A stretch of DNA of 64,000 bases from Rhipicephalus microplus (taxonomy: Eukaryota; Arthropoda; Arachnida; Ixodida; Ixodidae), in the NCBI RefSeq assembly GCF_043290135.1, contig NC_134707.1, positions 143,903,319 through 143,967,318 of the forward strand, written 5' to 3'. A model generated the notes under the pieces. It saw only the letters and a list, made by a program, of their open reading frames with translations, searched no databases and had not been told where the DNA came from. Position numbers and translations under genes: made by a program. The number at the start of each line of letters is the position of its first letter. The first letter of the stretch is position 1. This document shows, one piece after another, positions 52,046 to 64,000 of this stretch.

Positions 52046-52838
52046 ACAACTACAAACTCCACAACTAGAAACTCCACAACTTGGAACTCCGCAACTAGAA
52101 ACTCCGCCACTAGAATCTCCACAACTAGAAAGTCCGCAACTAGAAACTCTGCAACTAGAAACTCCGCAACTAGAAACTCCACAGCTAGAAACACCACAAA
52201 TGGAAACCCCACAAGTAGATACTCCACAACTAAGAACCCCACAACTAGAAACTCCACAACTAGAAACTCAACAACTACAAACCTCACAACTAGAAACTCC
52301 ACAACTAGAAACTCTGCAACTAGAAACTCCACAGCTAGAAAATCCACAACTAGAAACTCCGCAACAAGAAACTCAGCAAATAGAAACTCCACAACTAGAA
52401 ACTCCACAACTAGAAACTCAACAGCCAGAGACTCCACAACTAGAGACTGCACATTTAGAGATGCCGCAACTTGAAACTCCACAGCTAGAAACTCCGCAAC
52501 TAGAAACTCCACAACTAGAAACTTTACAACTAGAAACTCCATAACTAGACACTTCGGAACTAGAAACTCCACAACTAGAAACTCCACAACCAGAGACTCC
52601 AAAACCATAGACTGCACAATTAGAGACTCCGCAACTAGAAACTCCACAGCTAGAAACTCCGCAACTAGAAACTCCACAAATAGAGACTCCGCCACTAGAA
52701 ACTCGACAACTAGAAACTCCACAGTTAGAAATTCCACAACTATAAACTCCACAACCAGAAACTCCACAACTAGAGACTCCAAAACAAGAGACTGCACAAT
52801 TAGAGACTCCGCAACTAGATACTCCAAAACTAGGAACT

Positions 52839-52849
52839 CTGCAACTAGA
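52839..52849. other. Unoccupied (empty) LINE target site
   Basis: A single CTGCAACTAGA with satellite running uninterrupted through it. The left side aligns with the left flank of LINE B at a shift of 13170 bp, and the right side aligns with the right flank at a shift of 7790 bp. The difference, 5380 bp, equals the element (5369) plus one 11-bp TSD. The right flank carries three variants seen otherwise only beside the LINE copies: AAAAAGTACAAATAG, AATTACAAACTCC and CCAATACTAGATACTCC. The left flank shares CTCTAAAACTT and the absence of a 45-bp stretch. Confidence 0.93.
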
Positions 52850-55797
52850 AAATCTACAACTACAAACTCGAAAACTAAAAAGTACAAATAGAAACTCCAC
52901 AATTACAAACTCCACAAGTAGACACTCCACAACTAGAAACTCCACAACTAGAAACTCCACAACTTGAAACACCAATACTAGATACTCCACAACTACAAAT
53001 TCCACAACTAAAAACTCCACAACTAGAAACTCCGCAACTAAAAACTCCCCAACTAGAAACTCCCCAACTAGAAACTTTGCAACTAGAATTTCCGCAACTA
53101 GAAAGTCTGCAACTAGAAACTCTGTAACTAGAAACTACACAACTAGAAACCCCACAACTATAAACTTCACAACTAGAAGCTCAACAACTAGAGACTGCAC
53201 AACTAGAAACTCCACAACTAGAAAACTCCGCAACTAGAAACTCTGCAACTAGATACTCCGCAACTAGAAACTCCATAGATAGAAACTCCACTACTAGAGA
53301 CTCCACAACTAGAAACTCCACAACTAGAAACTCCACAACTACGAACCTCACAACTAGAAACTCCACAGCTAGAAACTCCGCAACTAGAAACTCCACAACT
53401 TGAAACTCCGCCACTAGAATCTCCACAACTAGAAAACTCCGCAACTAGAAACTTTACAGCTAGAAACTACACAACTTGAGACTTTGCAACTAGAAACTCT
53501 GCAACAAGAAACTCCGCAACTAGACACTGCACAGCTAGTAACTCCGCAACTAGAAACTCCACAACTTGAAACTCCACCTCTAGAATCTCCACAACTTGAA
53601 AACTCCGCAACTAGAAACTCTGCATTTAGAAACTTCGCAACTAGAAACTCCACAGCTAGAAACTCCACAACTAGAGACTCCACAACTAGAAACTCCAAAA
53701 CTACGAACCCCACAACTACGAACCCCACAAGTAGAAACTCCACAACTAGAAACTCAACAACTAGAAACTCCACAACTTGAGACTTCGCAACTAGAAACTC
53801 CACAACTATGAACTCCACTACTAGAGACTCCACAACTAGAAACTCCACAACTAGAAACTCCACAACTACGAACCTCACAACTAGAAACTCCACAGCTAGA
53901 AACTCCGCAACTAGAAACTCCACATCTTGAAACTCCGCCACTAGAATCTCCACAACTAGAATACTCCGCAACTAGAAACTCTGCAACTAGAAACTCCGCA
54001 ACTAGAAACTTCACAGCTAGAAACTCCACAACTTGAAACACCACAACTAGATACTCCACAACTACAAATTGCACAACTAGAAACTCCACAACCAGAAACT
54101 CCGAAACTAGAAACTCCGCAGCTAGAAGCTCCACAACTTGAGACTTCGCAACTAGAAACTCGGCAACTAGAATCTCCACATCTAGAAACTCTGCGACTAG
54201 AAACTCCGCAACTACAAACTCCGCAACCTGAAACTCCGCAACTAGAAACTCCACAACTAGAAACTCCACAACTTGAAACTCCACAACTAGAGACTCCACA
54301 ACTAGAAACTCCACAACTACGAACCCCACAACTACGAACCCCACTACTAGCAACTCCACAACTAGAAACTCCACAACTTGAGACTTCGCAACTAGAAACT
54401 CCACAACTAGAAACTCCACTACTAGAGTCTCCACAACTAGAAACTCCATAACTAGAAGCTACACAACTAGAGACTCTACAACTACAAATTCCACAACTGG
54501 AAACTTCACAACTGCGAACCTCACATCTAAAAACTCCGCAACAACAAACTCCACAACTAGAAACTCCACAACTAGAAATTTCACTACTAGAGACTCAACA
54601 ACTAGAGACTCCTCAACTAAAAGCTCCACAACTAGAAACTTTACAACTAGAAACTCCGCAACTAGAAACCCGACAACTAGAAACTCAACAACTAGAAACT
54701 CCACACCTATTATTTCTACACCTTGAAACTCCACAACTAAAACTCGACAACTAAAACTTCACAACTAGAAACTCCACAACTAGAAACTCCGCAACTAGAC
54801 TCTCCCCAACTGGAAACTCCCCAACTAGAAACTCTGCAACTAGAAACTCCGCAACTAGAAACTCTGCAACTAGAAACTCCATAACTAGAAACTCCACAGC
54901 TAGAAACCCCACAACTATAAACTTCACAACTAGAATCTCCACAACTAGAAACTCCGGAACTAGAAAATCCGCAGCTAGAAACTCCCCAACTTGAGACTTC
55001 GCAGCTAGAAACTCGGCAACTAGAATCTCCACAACTAGAAACTCTGCGACTAGAAACTCCGCAACTACAAACTCCGCAACCTAAAACTCAACAACTGGAG
55101 ACTGCACAACTAGAGACTCCGCAACAAGAAACTCCACAGCTAGAAACTCCGCAACTAGAAACTCCACAACTTGAAACTCTGCAACTAGAAACTCCACAAC
55201 TAGAAAAGTCCGCAACTAGAAACTCTGCAACTAAAAACTCCGCAACTAGAAACTCCAGAGCCAGAAATTCCACAACTTGAAACACCACAACTAGATACTC
55301 CACAACAACAAATTCCACAACTAGAAACTCCAGAACTAGAAACTCCGCAACTTGAGACTTCGCAACTAGAAACTCGGCAACTAGAATCTCCACAACTAGA
55401 AACTCTGCAACTAGAAACTCCGCAACTAGAAACTCCACAGCTAGAAACTCCACAACTAGAGACTCCACAACTCGAAACTCCACAACTACAAACCCCACAA
55501 CTAGAAACTCCACAACTTGAAACTCCACAACTTGAGAGTTCGCAACTAGAAACTCCAACTCTAGAAACTCCACAACTAGACACTCCACAACTAGAAACTC
55601 CACAACTAGAAACTCTGCAACTTGAAACACCACAACTAGATACTCCACAACTACAAATTGCACAACTAGAAACTCCACAACCAGAAACTCCGAAACTAGA
55701 AACTCCGCAGCTAGAAAATCCACAACTAGAAACTCCAAAACTAGATACTCCACAACTACAGACTCCGCAACTACAAAACTCCGCAACTAGAAACTCC

Positions 55798-55887
55798 ACA
55801 ACTAGATGATTCGCAACTATTAACTCTACAACTTCAAAATCCGAAACTATCAACTCCACAACTTGAAACGCCGCTACTAGATACTCC
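55798..55887. repeat. HOR anchor block 11
   Basis: Anchor with GATGATTCGCAACT and AAAATCCGAAACTATC, as in anchor 9, 7715 bp further on. Confidence 0.85.
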
Positions 55888-57540
55888 ACAACTACAAACT
55901 CCACAACTAGAAACTCCACAACTTGGAACTCCGCAACTAGAAACTCCGCCACTAGAATCTCCACAACTAGAAAGTCCGCAACTAGAAACTCTGCATCTAG
56001 AAACTTCGCAACTAGAAACTCCACAGCTAGAAACACCACAAATGGAAACCCCACAACCAGAAACTCCGCAACTAGAAACTCACTCCGCAACTAGAGACTC
56101 CACAACCAGAAACTCCACAACTAGAGACTCCAAAACAAGAGACTGCACAATTAGAGACTCCGCAACTAGATACTCCAAAACTAGGAACTCTGAACTAGAA
56201 AATCTACAACTACAAACTCGAAAACTAAAAACTACAAATAGAAACTCCACAACTAGAAACTCCACAAGTAGACACTCCACAACTAGAAACTCCACAACTA
56301 GAAACTCCACAACTTGCAACACCCAAACTAGATACTCCACAACTACAAATTCCACAACTAAAAACTCCACAACTAGAAACTCCGCAACTAGAAACTCCAC
56401 AGCTAGAAACTCTACAACTTGAGACTTCGCAACTAAAGAACTCGGCAACTAGAAACTCAACAACTAGAAACTCCACAACTAGAAACACCGCAACTAAAAA
56501 CTCTGCAACCAGAAATTCCACAGCTAGAAAATCCACATCTAGAAACTCTGCAACTAGAAACTCCGCAAATAGAAACTCCACAGCTAGAAAATCCACAACT
56601 AGAAACTCCACAACTACTGACTCCGCAACTAGAAACTCTGCAACTAGAAACTCCGCAACTAGAAACTCCACAGCTAGAAACTCCGCAACGAGAAACTCCA
56701 CAACTTGAAACTCTGCCACTAGAATCTCCACAACTAGAAAACTCCGCAACTAGAAACTTTACAGCTAGAAACTACACAACTTGAGACTTTGCAACTAGAA
56801 ACTCTGCAACAAGAAACTCCGCAACTAGAAACTCCACAGCTAGTAACTCCGCAACTAGAAACTCCACAACTTGAAACTCCGCCTCTAGAATCTGCACAAC
56901 TTGAAAATTCCGCAACTAGAAACTCTGCAACTAGAAACTTCGCAACTAGAAACTCCACAGCTAGAAACTCCACAACTAGAGACTCCACAACTAGAAACTC
57001 CAAAACTACGAACCCCACAACTACGAATCCCACAAGTAGAAACTCCACAACTAGAAACTCAACAACTAGAAACTCCACAACTTGAGACTTCGCAACTAGA
57101 AACTCCACAACTATAAACTCCACTACTAGAGACTCCACAACTAGAAACTCAACAAGTAGAAACTCCACAACTACGAACCTCACAACTAGAAACTCCACAG
57201 CTAGAAACTCCGCAACTAGAAACTCCACATCTTGAAACTCCGCCACTAGAATCTCCACAACTAGAAAACTCCGCAACTAGAAACTCTGCAACTAGAAACT
57301 CCGCAACTAGAAACTCCGCAACTGGAAACTTCACAGCTAGAAACTCCACAACTTGAAACACCACAACTAGATACTCCACAACTACAAATTGCACAACTAG
57401 AAACTCCATACCAGAAACTCCGAAACCAGAAAATCCGCAGCTAGAAGCTCCACAACTTGAGACTTCGCAACTAGAAACTCGGCAACTAGAATCTCCACAT
57501 CTAGAAACTCTGCGACTAGAAACTCCGCAACTACAAAATC

Positions 57541-58485
57541 CGCAACCTGAAACTCCGCAACTAGAAACTCCACAACTAGAAACTCCACAACTTGAAACTC
57601 CACAACTAGAGACTCCACAACTAGAAACTCCACAACTATGAACCCCACAACTACGAACCCCCCTACTAGCAACTCCACAACTTGAAACTCCACAACTTGA
57701 GACTTCGCAACTAGAAACTCCACAACTATAAACTCCACTACTAGAGTCTCCACAACTAGAAACTCCACAACTAGAAAGTCCACAACTAGAGACTCTACAA
57801 CTACAAACTCCACAACTAGAAACTTCACTACTACGAACCTCACAACTAGAAACTCCACAACTAGAAACTTTGCAAATCTAAACTCCACAACTAGAAAACT
57901 CCGCAACTAGAAACTCTGCAACTAGAAACTCCGCAACTAGAAACTTCACAGCTAGAAACTCCACAACTTGAAACACCACAACTAGATACTCCACAACTAC
58001 AAATTGCACAACTAGAAACTCCGCAACCTGAAACTCCGCAACTAGAAACTCCACAACTAGAAACTCCACAACTAGAGACTCCACAACTAGAAACTCCACA
58101 ACTATGAACCCCACAACTACGAACCCCCCTACTAGCAACTCCACAACTTGAAACTCCACAACTTGAGACTTCGCAACTAGAAACTCCACAACTATAAACT
58201 CCACTACTAGAGTCTCCACAACTAGAAACTCCACAACTAGAAAGTCCACAACTAGAGACTCTACAACTACAAACTCCACAACTAGAAACTTCACTACTAC
58301 GAACCTCACAACTAGAAACTCCACAACTAGAAACTTTGCAAATCTAAACTCCACAACTAGAAAACTCCGCAACTAGAAACTCTGCAACTAGAAACTCCGC
58401 AACTAGAAACTTCACAGCTAGAAACTCCACAACTTGAAACACCACAACTAGATACTCCACAACTACAAATTGCACAACTAGAAAC
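57541..58485. repeat. Local tandem duplication of about 470 bp
   Basis: The stretch from CGCAACCTGAAACTCCGC at 57541 to the AAATTGCACAACTAG region near 58015 is repeated directly after it. The shift is 481 bp at the left end and 466 bp further right, because one 15-bp monomer is missing in the second copy. The paralogous unit near 50.4-50.9 kb has this stretch once, so the duplication is private to this unit. Confidence 0.82.
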
Positions 58486-59556
58486 TCTGCAACTAGAAAC
58501 TCCGCAGCTAGAAACTCCCCAACTTGAGACTTCGCAGCTAGAAACTCGGCAACTAGAATCTCCACAACTAGAAACTCTGCGACTAGAAACTCCGCAGCTA
58601 CAAACTCCGCAACCTAAAACTCAACAACTGGAGACTGCTCAACTAGAGACTCCGCAACTAGAGACTCCACAGCTAGAAACTCCGCAACTAGAAACTCCAC
58701 AACTTGAAACTCCGCCACTAGAATCTCCACAACTAGAAAACTTCGCAACTAGAAACTCTGCAACTAGAAACTCCGCAACTAGAAACTCCACAGCTAGAAA
58801 CTCCACAACTAGAAACTCCACAACTAGAGACTCCACAACTTGAAACTCCACAACTACGAACCCCAAAACTACGAACCCCACTATTAGCAACTCCACAACT
58901 AGAAACTCCACAACTAGAAACTCCACAACTTGAGACTTCGCAACTACAAACTCCACAACTAAAAACTCCACTACTAGAGTCTCCAAAACTAGAAACTCCA
59001 CAACTAGAAACTCCGCAACTTGAGACTTCGCAACTTGAAACTCGGCAACTAGAATCTCCACAACTAGAAACTCTGCAACTAGAAACTCCGCAACTAGAAA
59101 CTCCACAGCTAGAAACTCCACAACTAGAGACTCCTCAACTCGAAACTCCACAACTACAAACCCCACAACTAGAAACTCCACAACTTGAAACTCCACAACT
59201 TGAGAGTTCGCAACTAGAAACTCCAACTCTAGAAACTCCACAAGTAGAGACTCCACAACTAGAAACTCCACAACTAGAAACTCTGCAACTAGAAACTCCA
59301 CAACTAGAAAACTCCGCAACTAAAAACTCTGCAACTACAAACTCCGCAACTAAAAACTTCTCACCTAGAAACTCCACAACTTGAAACACCACAACTAGAT
59401 ACTCCACAACTACAAATTGCACAACTAGAAACTCCACAACCAGAAACTCCGAAACTAGAAACTCCGCAGCTAGAAAATCCACAACTAGAAACTCCAAAAC
59501 TAGATACTCCACAACTACAGACTCCGCAACTACAAAACTCCGCAACTAGAAACTCC

Positions 59557-59646
59557 ACAACTAGACGATTCGCAACTATTGACTCTACAACTTCAAAATC
59601 CAAAACTATCAACTCCACAACTTGAAACGCCGCTACTAGATACTCC
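59557..59646. repeat. HOR anchor block 12
   Basis: Anchor with GATTCGCAACT and a private TATTGACTCT change. Confidence 0.85.
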
Positions 59647-60149
59647 ACAACTACAAACTCCACAACTAGAAACTCCACAACTTGGAACTCCGCAACTAGA
59701 AACTCCGCCACTAGAATCTCCACAACTAGAAAGTCCGCAACTAGAAACTCTGCATCTAGAAACTCCGCAACTAGAAACTCCACAGCTAGAAACACCACAA
59801 ATGGAAACCCCACAAGTAGATACTCCACAACTTAGAAACTGCACAACTACGAACCCCACAACTAAGAACCCCACAACTAGAAACTCCACAACTAGAAACT
59901 CAACAACTTGAGACTTCGCAACTAGAAACTCGACAACTAGAAACTCAACAACTACAAACCTCACAACTAGAAACTCCACAACTAGAAACTCCGCAACTAG
60001 AAACTCCACAGCTAGAAAATCCACAACTAGAAACTCCGCAACAAGAAACTCAGCAAATAGAAACTCCACAACTAGAAACTCCACAACTAGAAACTCAACA
60101 GCCAGAGACTCCACAACTAGAGACTGCACATTTAGAGATGCCGCAACTT

Positions 60150-63100
60150 GAAACTCTGCAACAAGAAACTCCGCCACTAGAAACTCCACAACTAGAAACT
60201 TTACAACTAGAAACTCCATAACTAGACAATTCGGAACTAGAAACTCCACAACTAGAAACTCCACATCCAGAGACTCCAAAACCAGAGACTGCACAACTAG
60301 AGACTACGCCACTAGAAACTCCACAGCTAGAAGCTTCGCAACTAGAAACTCCACAAATAGAGACTCCGCCACTAGAAACTCGACAACTTAAAACTCTGCA
60401 ACTAGAAAATCCGCAACTATAAACTCAAGTAAAAACTCCCCAACTAGAAACTTCGCAACTAGAAACTCCACAACTAGAAAATCCACAACTAGAAATTCCG
60501 TAAATAGAAACCCGAAAACTAGAAACTCCACAACTAGAAACTTCACACCTATAAATTCCCCAACTTTAAACTCCACAACTAAAACTCCACAACTTGAAAC
60601 TCCACAACTAGAAACTCTGCAACTAGAAACTCCTCAACTAGAAACTCCACAGTTAGAAATTCCACAACTATAAACTCCACAACCAGAAACTCCACAACTA
60701 GAGACTCCAAAACAAGAGACTGCACAATTAGAGACTCCGCAACTAGATACTCCAAAACTAGGAACTCTGCAACTAGAAAATCTACAACTAAAAACTCGAA
60801 AACTAAAAACTACAAATAGAAACTCCACAACTAGAAACTCCACAAGTAGACACTCCACAACTAGAAACTCCACAACTAGAAACTCCACAACTTGAAACAC
60901 CCAAACGAGATACTCCACAACTACAAATTCCACAACTAAAAACTCCACAACTAGAAACTCCGCAACTAAAACTCCACAGCTAGAAACTCTACAACTTGAG
61001 ACTTCGCAACTAAAGAACTCGGCAACTAGAAACTCAACAACTAGAAACTCCACAACTAGAAACACCGCAACTAAAAACTCTGCAACCAGAAATTCCACAG
61101 CTTGAAAATCCACAACTAGAAACTCTGCAACTAGAAACTCCGCAAATAGAAACTCCACAGCTAGAAAATCCACAACTAGAAACTCCACAACTAGAAACTC
61201 CACAACTACTGATTCCGCAACTAAAAACTCCACAACCAGAAACTCCGCAACTAGAAACTCACTCCTCAACTAGAGACTCCACAACTAGAAATTCCACAAC
61301 TAGAAACTCCACAACTACAGACTCCGCAAATAGAAAACTCCGCAACTAGAAATTCCACAACTAGAAACTCCACAACTTGAAATTCCACAACTAGATACTC
61401 CAAAACTACTAATTCCACAACTAAAAACTCCAAAACTAGAAACTCCGCAACTAGAAACTCCACAGCTAGAAACTCTACAACTTGAAACACCACAACTAGA
61501 TACTCCACAGCTACAAATTCCACAACTAGAAACTCCGCAACTAGAAATTCCGCAACTAGAAGCTCCGCAACTAGAAACTCCGCAGCAAGAAACTACACGA
61601 CTTGAGACTTCGCAACTAGAAACTCGGCAACCAGAAACTCAACAACTAGAAACTCCACAACTAGAAACTCCACAGCCAGAAAGTCCACAACTTCAAACCC
61701 AACAAATAGATACTCCACAACTACAGACTCCACAACTAGAAACTCCACAACTAGAAACTCCACAACCAGAAACTCCGCAACTAGAAACTCCACAGCTAGA
61801 AAATCCACAACTAGAAACTCCAAAACTAGAAACTCCACAACTACAGACTCCGCAACTACAAAACTCCGCAACTAGAAACTCCACAACTAGACGATTCGCA
61901 ACTAATAACTCTACAACTTCAAAATCCAAAACTATCAACTCCACAACTTGAAACGCCGCGACTAAATACTCCACAACTACAAACTCCACAACTAGAAAAC
62001 TCCGAAACTAGAAACCCTGCAACTAGAAACTCCACAGCTAGAAACTCTACAACTAGAAACTCCACAAGTAGACACTCCACAACCATAAACTCCACAACTA
62101 AAGACTCCACAACTAGAGACTCCACAACTAAAAACTCCACAACTAGAAACTCCACAACTTGAAACTCCGCAACTAGAAACTCCGCAACTAGAAACTCCAC
62201 GACTAGAAAACTCCGGAACTAGAAACTCTGCAACTAGAAACTCCGCAACTAGAAACTCCACAACTTGAAACTCCACAACTATATACCCCACAACTACAAA
62301 ATCCACAACTAGAAACTCCGCAACTAGAAACTCCTTAACTAGAAGCTCCGCAACTAGAAACTCCACAGTTAAAAACTCCATGACTTTAGACTTCGCAACT
62401 AGAAACTCGACAACTAGAAACTCAACTACTAGAAACTCCACAAATAGAAACTCCACAACTAGAAACTGCGCAACTAGAAACTCCACAACTAGAAACTCCA
62501 CAACGAGAAACTCCACAACTTGAAACTCCGCAACTAGAAACTCCGCCACTAGAATCTCCACAACTAGAAAACTCCGCAACTAGAAACTCTGCAACTAGAA
62601 ACTCCGCAACTAGAAACTCCACAACTAGAAATTCCACAACTAGAGACTCAACAACTAGAGACTCCTCAACTAAAAGCTCCACAACTAGAAACTACACAAT
62701 ACAGACTCCACAAAAAGAAACTCCACAACTACAGACTCCACAACTAGAGACTGCACAACTAGAGACTCCGCCACTAGAATCTCCACAGCTAGAAACTCCG
62801 AAACTAGAAACTCTACAACTAGAGACTCCGCAACTAGAAACTCCACAACTTGAAACTCCACAACTAGAAACTCCACAACTAGAAATTCCACAACTAGAGA
62901 CTCAACAACTAGAGACTCCTCAACTAAAAGCTCCAAAACTAGAAACTCTGTAACTAGAAATTCCACAACTAGAAACTCCACAACTACAGACTCCGCAACT
63001 AGAAAACTCCGCAACCAGAAACTCCACAACTAGAAACTCCACAACTTGAAAGCCCACAACTAGATACTCCACAACTACAAACTCCACAACTACAAACTCC

Positions 63101-64000
63101 ACAACTAGAAACTCCACAACTAGAAACTCCACAACTTGAAGCTCCACAACTAGAAACTCCGCAACTAGAAACTCCACAACTAGAAAACTCCGCAACTAGA
63201 AACTCTGCAACAAGAAACTCCGCCACTAGAAACTCCACAACTAGAAACTTTACAACTAGAAACTCCATAACTAGACAATTCGGAACTAGAAACTCCACAA
63301 CTAGAAACTCCACATCCAGAGACTCCAAAACCAGAGACTGCACAACTAGAGACTACGCCACTAGAAACTCCACAGCTAGAAACTTCGCAACTAGAAACTC
63401 CACAAATAGAGACTCCGCCACTAGAAACTCGACAACTTAAAACTCTGCAACTAGAAAATCCGCAACTATAAACTCAAGTAAAAACTCCCCAACTAGAAAC
63501 TTCGCAACTAGAAACTCCACAACTAGAAAATCCACAACTAGAAATTCCGTAAATAGAAACCCGAAAACTAGAAACTCCACAACTAGAAACTTCACACCTA
63601 TAAATTCCCCAACTTTAAACTCCACAACTAAAACTCCACAACTTGAAACTCCACAACTAGAAACTCTGCAACTAGAAACTCCTCAACTAGAAACTCCACA
63701 GTTAGAAATTCCACAACTATAAACTCCACAACCAGAAACTCCACAACTAGAGACTCCAAAACAAGAGACTGCACAATTAGAGACTCCGCAACTAGATACT
63801 CCAAAACTAGGAACTCTGCAACTAGAAAATCTACAACTAAAAACTCGAAAACTAAAAACTACAAATAGAAACTCCACAACTAGAAACTCCACAAGTAGAC
63901 ACTCCACAACTAGAAACTCCACAACTAGAAACTCCACAACTTGAAACACCCAAACGAGATACTCCACAACTACAAATTCCACAACTAAAAACTCCACAAC
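60150..64000. repeat. 3049-bp tandem duplication, cut by the window end
   Basis: Sequence from about 60150 recurs from about 63199, with a constant shift of 3049 bp, to the end of the window. The patterns at 60388-60576 and 63437-63625 are the same, and 60634 onward matches 63683 onward. One difference I noticed is GAAGCTTCGC near 60330 against GAAACTTCGC near 63379. The near identity suggests a very recent duplication. Its right boundary lies outside the window. Confidence 0.85.
61883..61972. repeat. HOR anchor block 13
   Basis: Anchor with GATTCGCAACTAATAACT and a private CGCCGCGACTAAAT end. It is only 2326 bp from anchor 12, the shortest unit in the window. Confidence 0.82.

Larger units (their letters stand above)
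45060..60150. repeat. Satellite HOR with period of about 7.1-7.8 kb
   Basis: Satellite to the right of LINE copy B recurs once in tandem. Patterns at 45391-47242 match 53181-55032 (shift 7790 bp), anchor 48083 matches anchor 55798 (shift 7715 bp), and 49614-50289 matches 56734-57409 (shift 7120 bp). Patterns at 51035-51944 match 58639-59545 (shift about 7600 bp). Each period holds two anchor-defined HOR units. The shift changes by hundreds of bases, so insertions and deletions followed the duplication. Confidence 0.8.
45049..64000. repeat. 15-bp satellite array, segment 3
   Basis: Same 15-bp monomer, running past the window end. It contains the right flank of LINE copy B, the empty-site paralogue at 52839-52849, a private tandem duplication of about 470 bp near 57.5-58.5 kb, and a 3049-bp tandem duplication from 60.15 kb. 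Monomers near 61-63 kb look more divergent and the last anchor spacing is only 2326 bp, so HOR order is less regular at this end. No gene is seen. Confidence 0.97.

Noticed and set aside
1..64000. CRISPR array
   Set aside because: The repeats are contiguous 15-mers with no unique spacers of constant length, no leader and no cas genes, and a eukaryotic LINE is present.

Overview
This window is a long eukaryotic satellite array interrupted by two copies of one non-LTR retrotransposon (LINE). No host gene, RNA gene, CRISPR array or prokaryotic operon is visible. About 53 kb consists of a 15-bp monomer, consensus CAACTAGAAACTCCA on the + strand, with a few substitutions per copy (CCACAA/CCGCAA, CTAGAA/CTTGAA, GAAACT/GAGACT). 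Monomers are arranged in higher-order repeat (HOR) units of about 2.3-4.3 kb. I tracked these units with a divergent 90-bp anchor block that carries GATTCG and occurs 13 times. Because 15 is divisible by 3, four of the six frames stay open for long runs, so the many PQLET-, TRNST-, EFLVV- and SSCGV-type ORFs are by-products of the repeat.

The LINE copies lie on the minus strand at 19935-25303 (copy A) and 39680-45048 (copy B). Each is 5369 bp, with a short 5' UTR, ORF1 (462 aa, three zinc knuckles), ORF2 (1223 aa in B: endonuclease, reverse transcriptase, RNase H, C-terminal zinc motif), a short 3' UTR and a (TC)8 terminus instead of poly(A). Copy B has both ORFs open. Copy A has one nonsense codon in ORF2 (CGA to TGA at codon 352). 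The RNase H domain places it in the broad I group. From memory, the 3' end resembles LINE tails common in hard ticks, so an arthropod, perhaps an ixodid tick, is my best guess; the satellite gives no taxonomic help.

Layout: 1-8.5 kb, satellite HORs with a period of about 4.4 kb; about 8.5-27.9 kb, block A with LINE copy A; about 27.9-47.7 kb, block B, a tandem duplicate of block A with LINE copy B; 45-60 kb, satellite with a period of about 7.1-7.8 kb; 60.15-64 kb, a 3049-bp tandem duplication cut by the window end. Both LINE copies have the same 11-bp target-site duplication and the same flanks, so they are one insertion copied by segmental duplication.

The most informative feature is at 52839-52849: an unoccupied copy of the same target site with matching flanks on both sides. 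The alignment offset changes across it by 5380 bp, which is the element (5369) plus one 11-bp TSD. The window therefore preserves an empty-site paralogue, one insertion, its later duplication, and unequal-exchange products from 15 bp to about 20 kb. I found no evidence of a new functional system.
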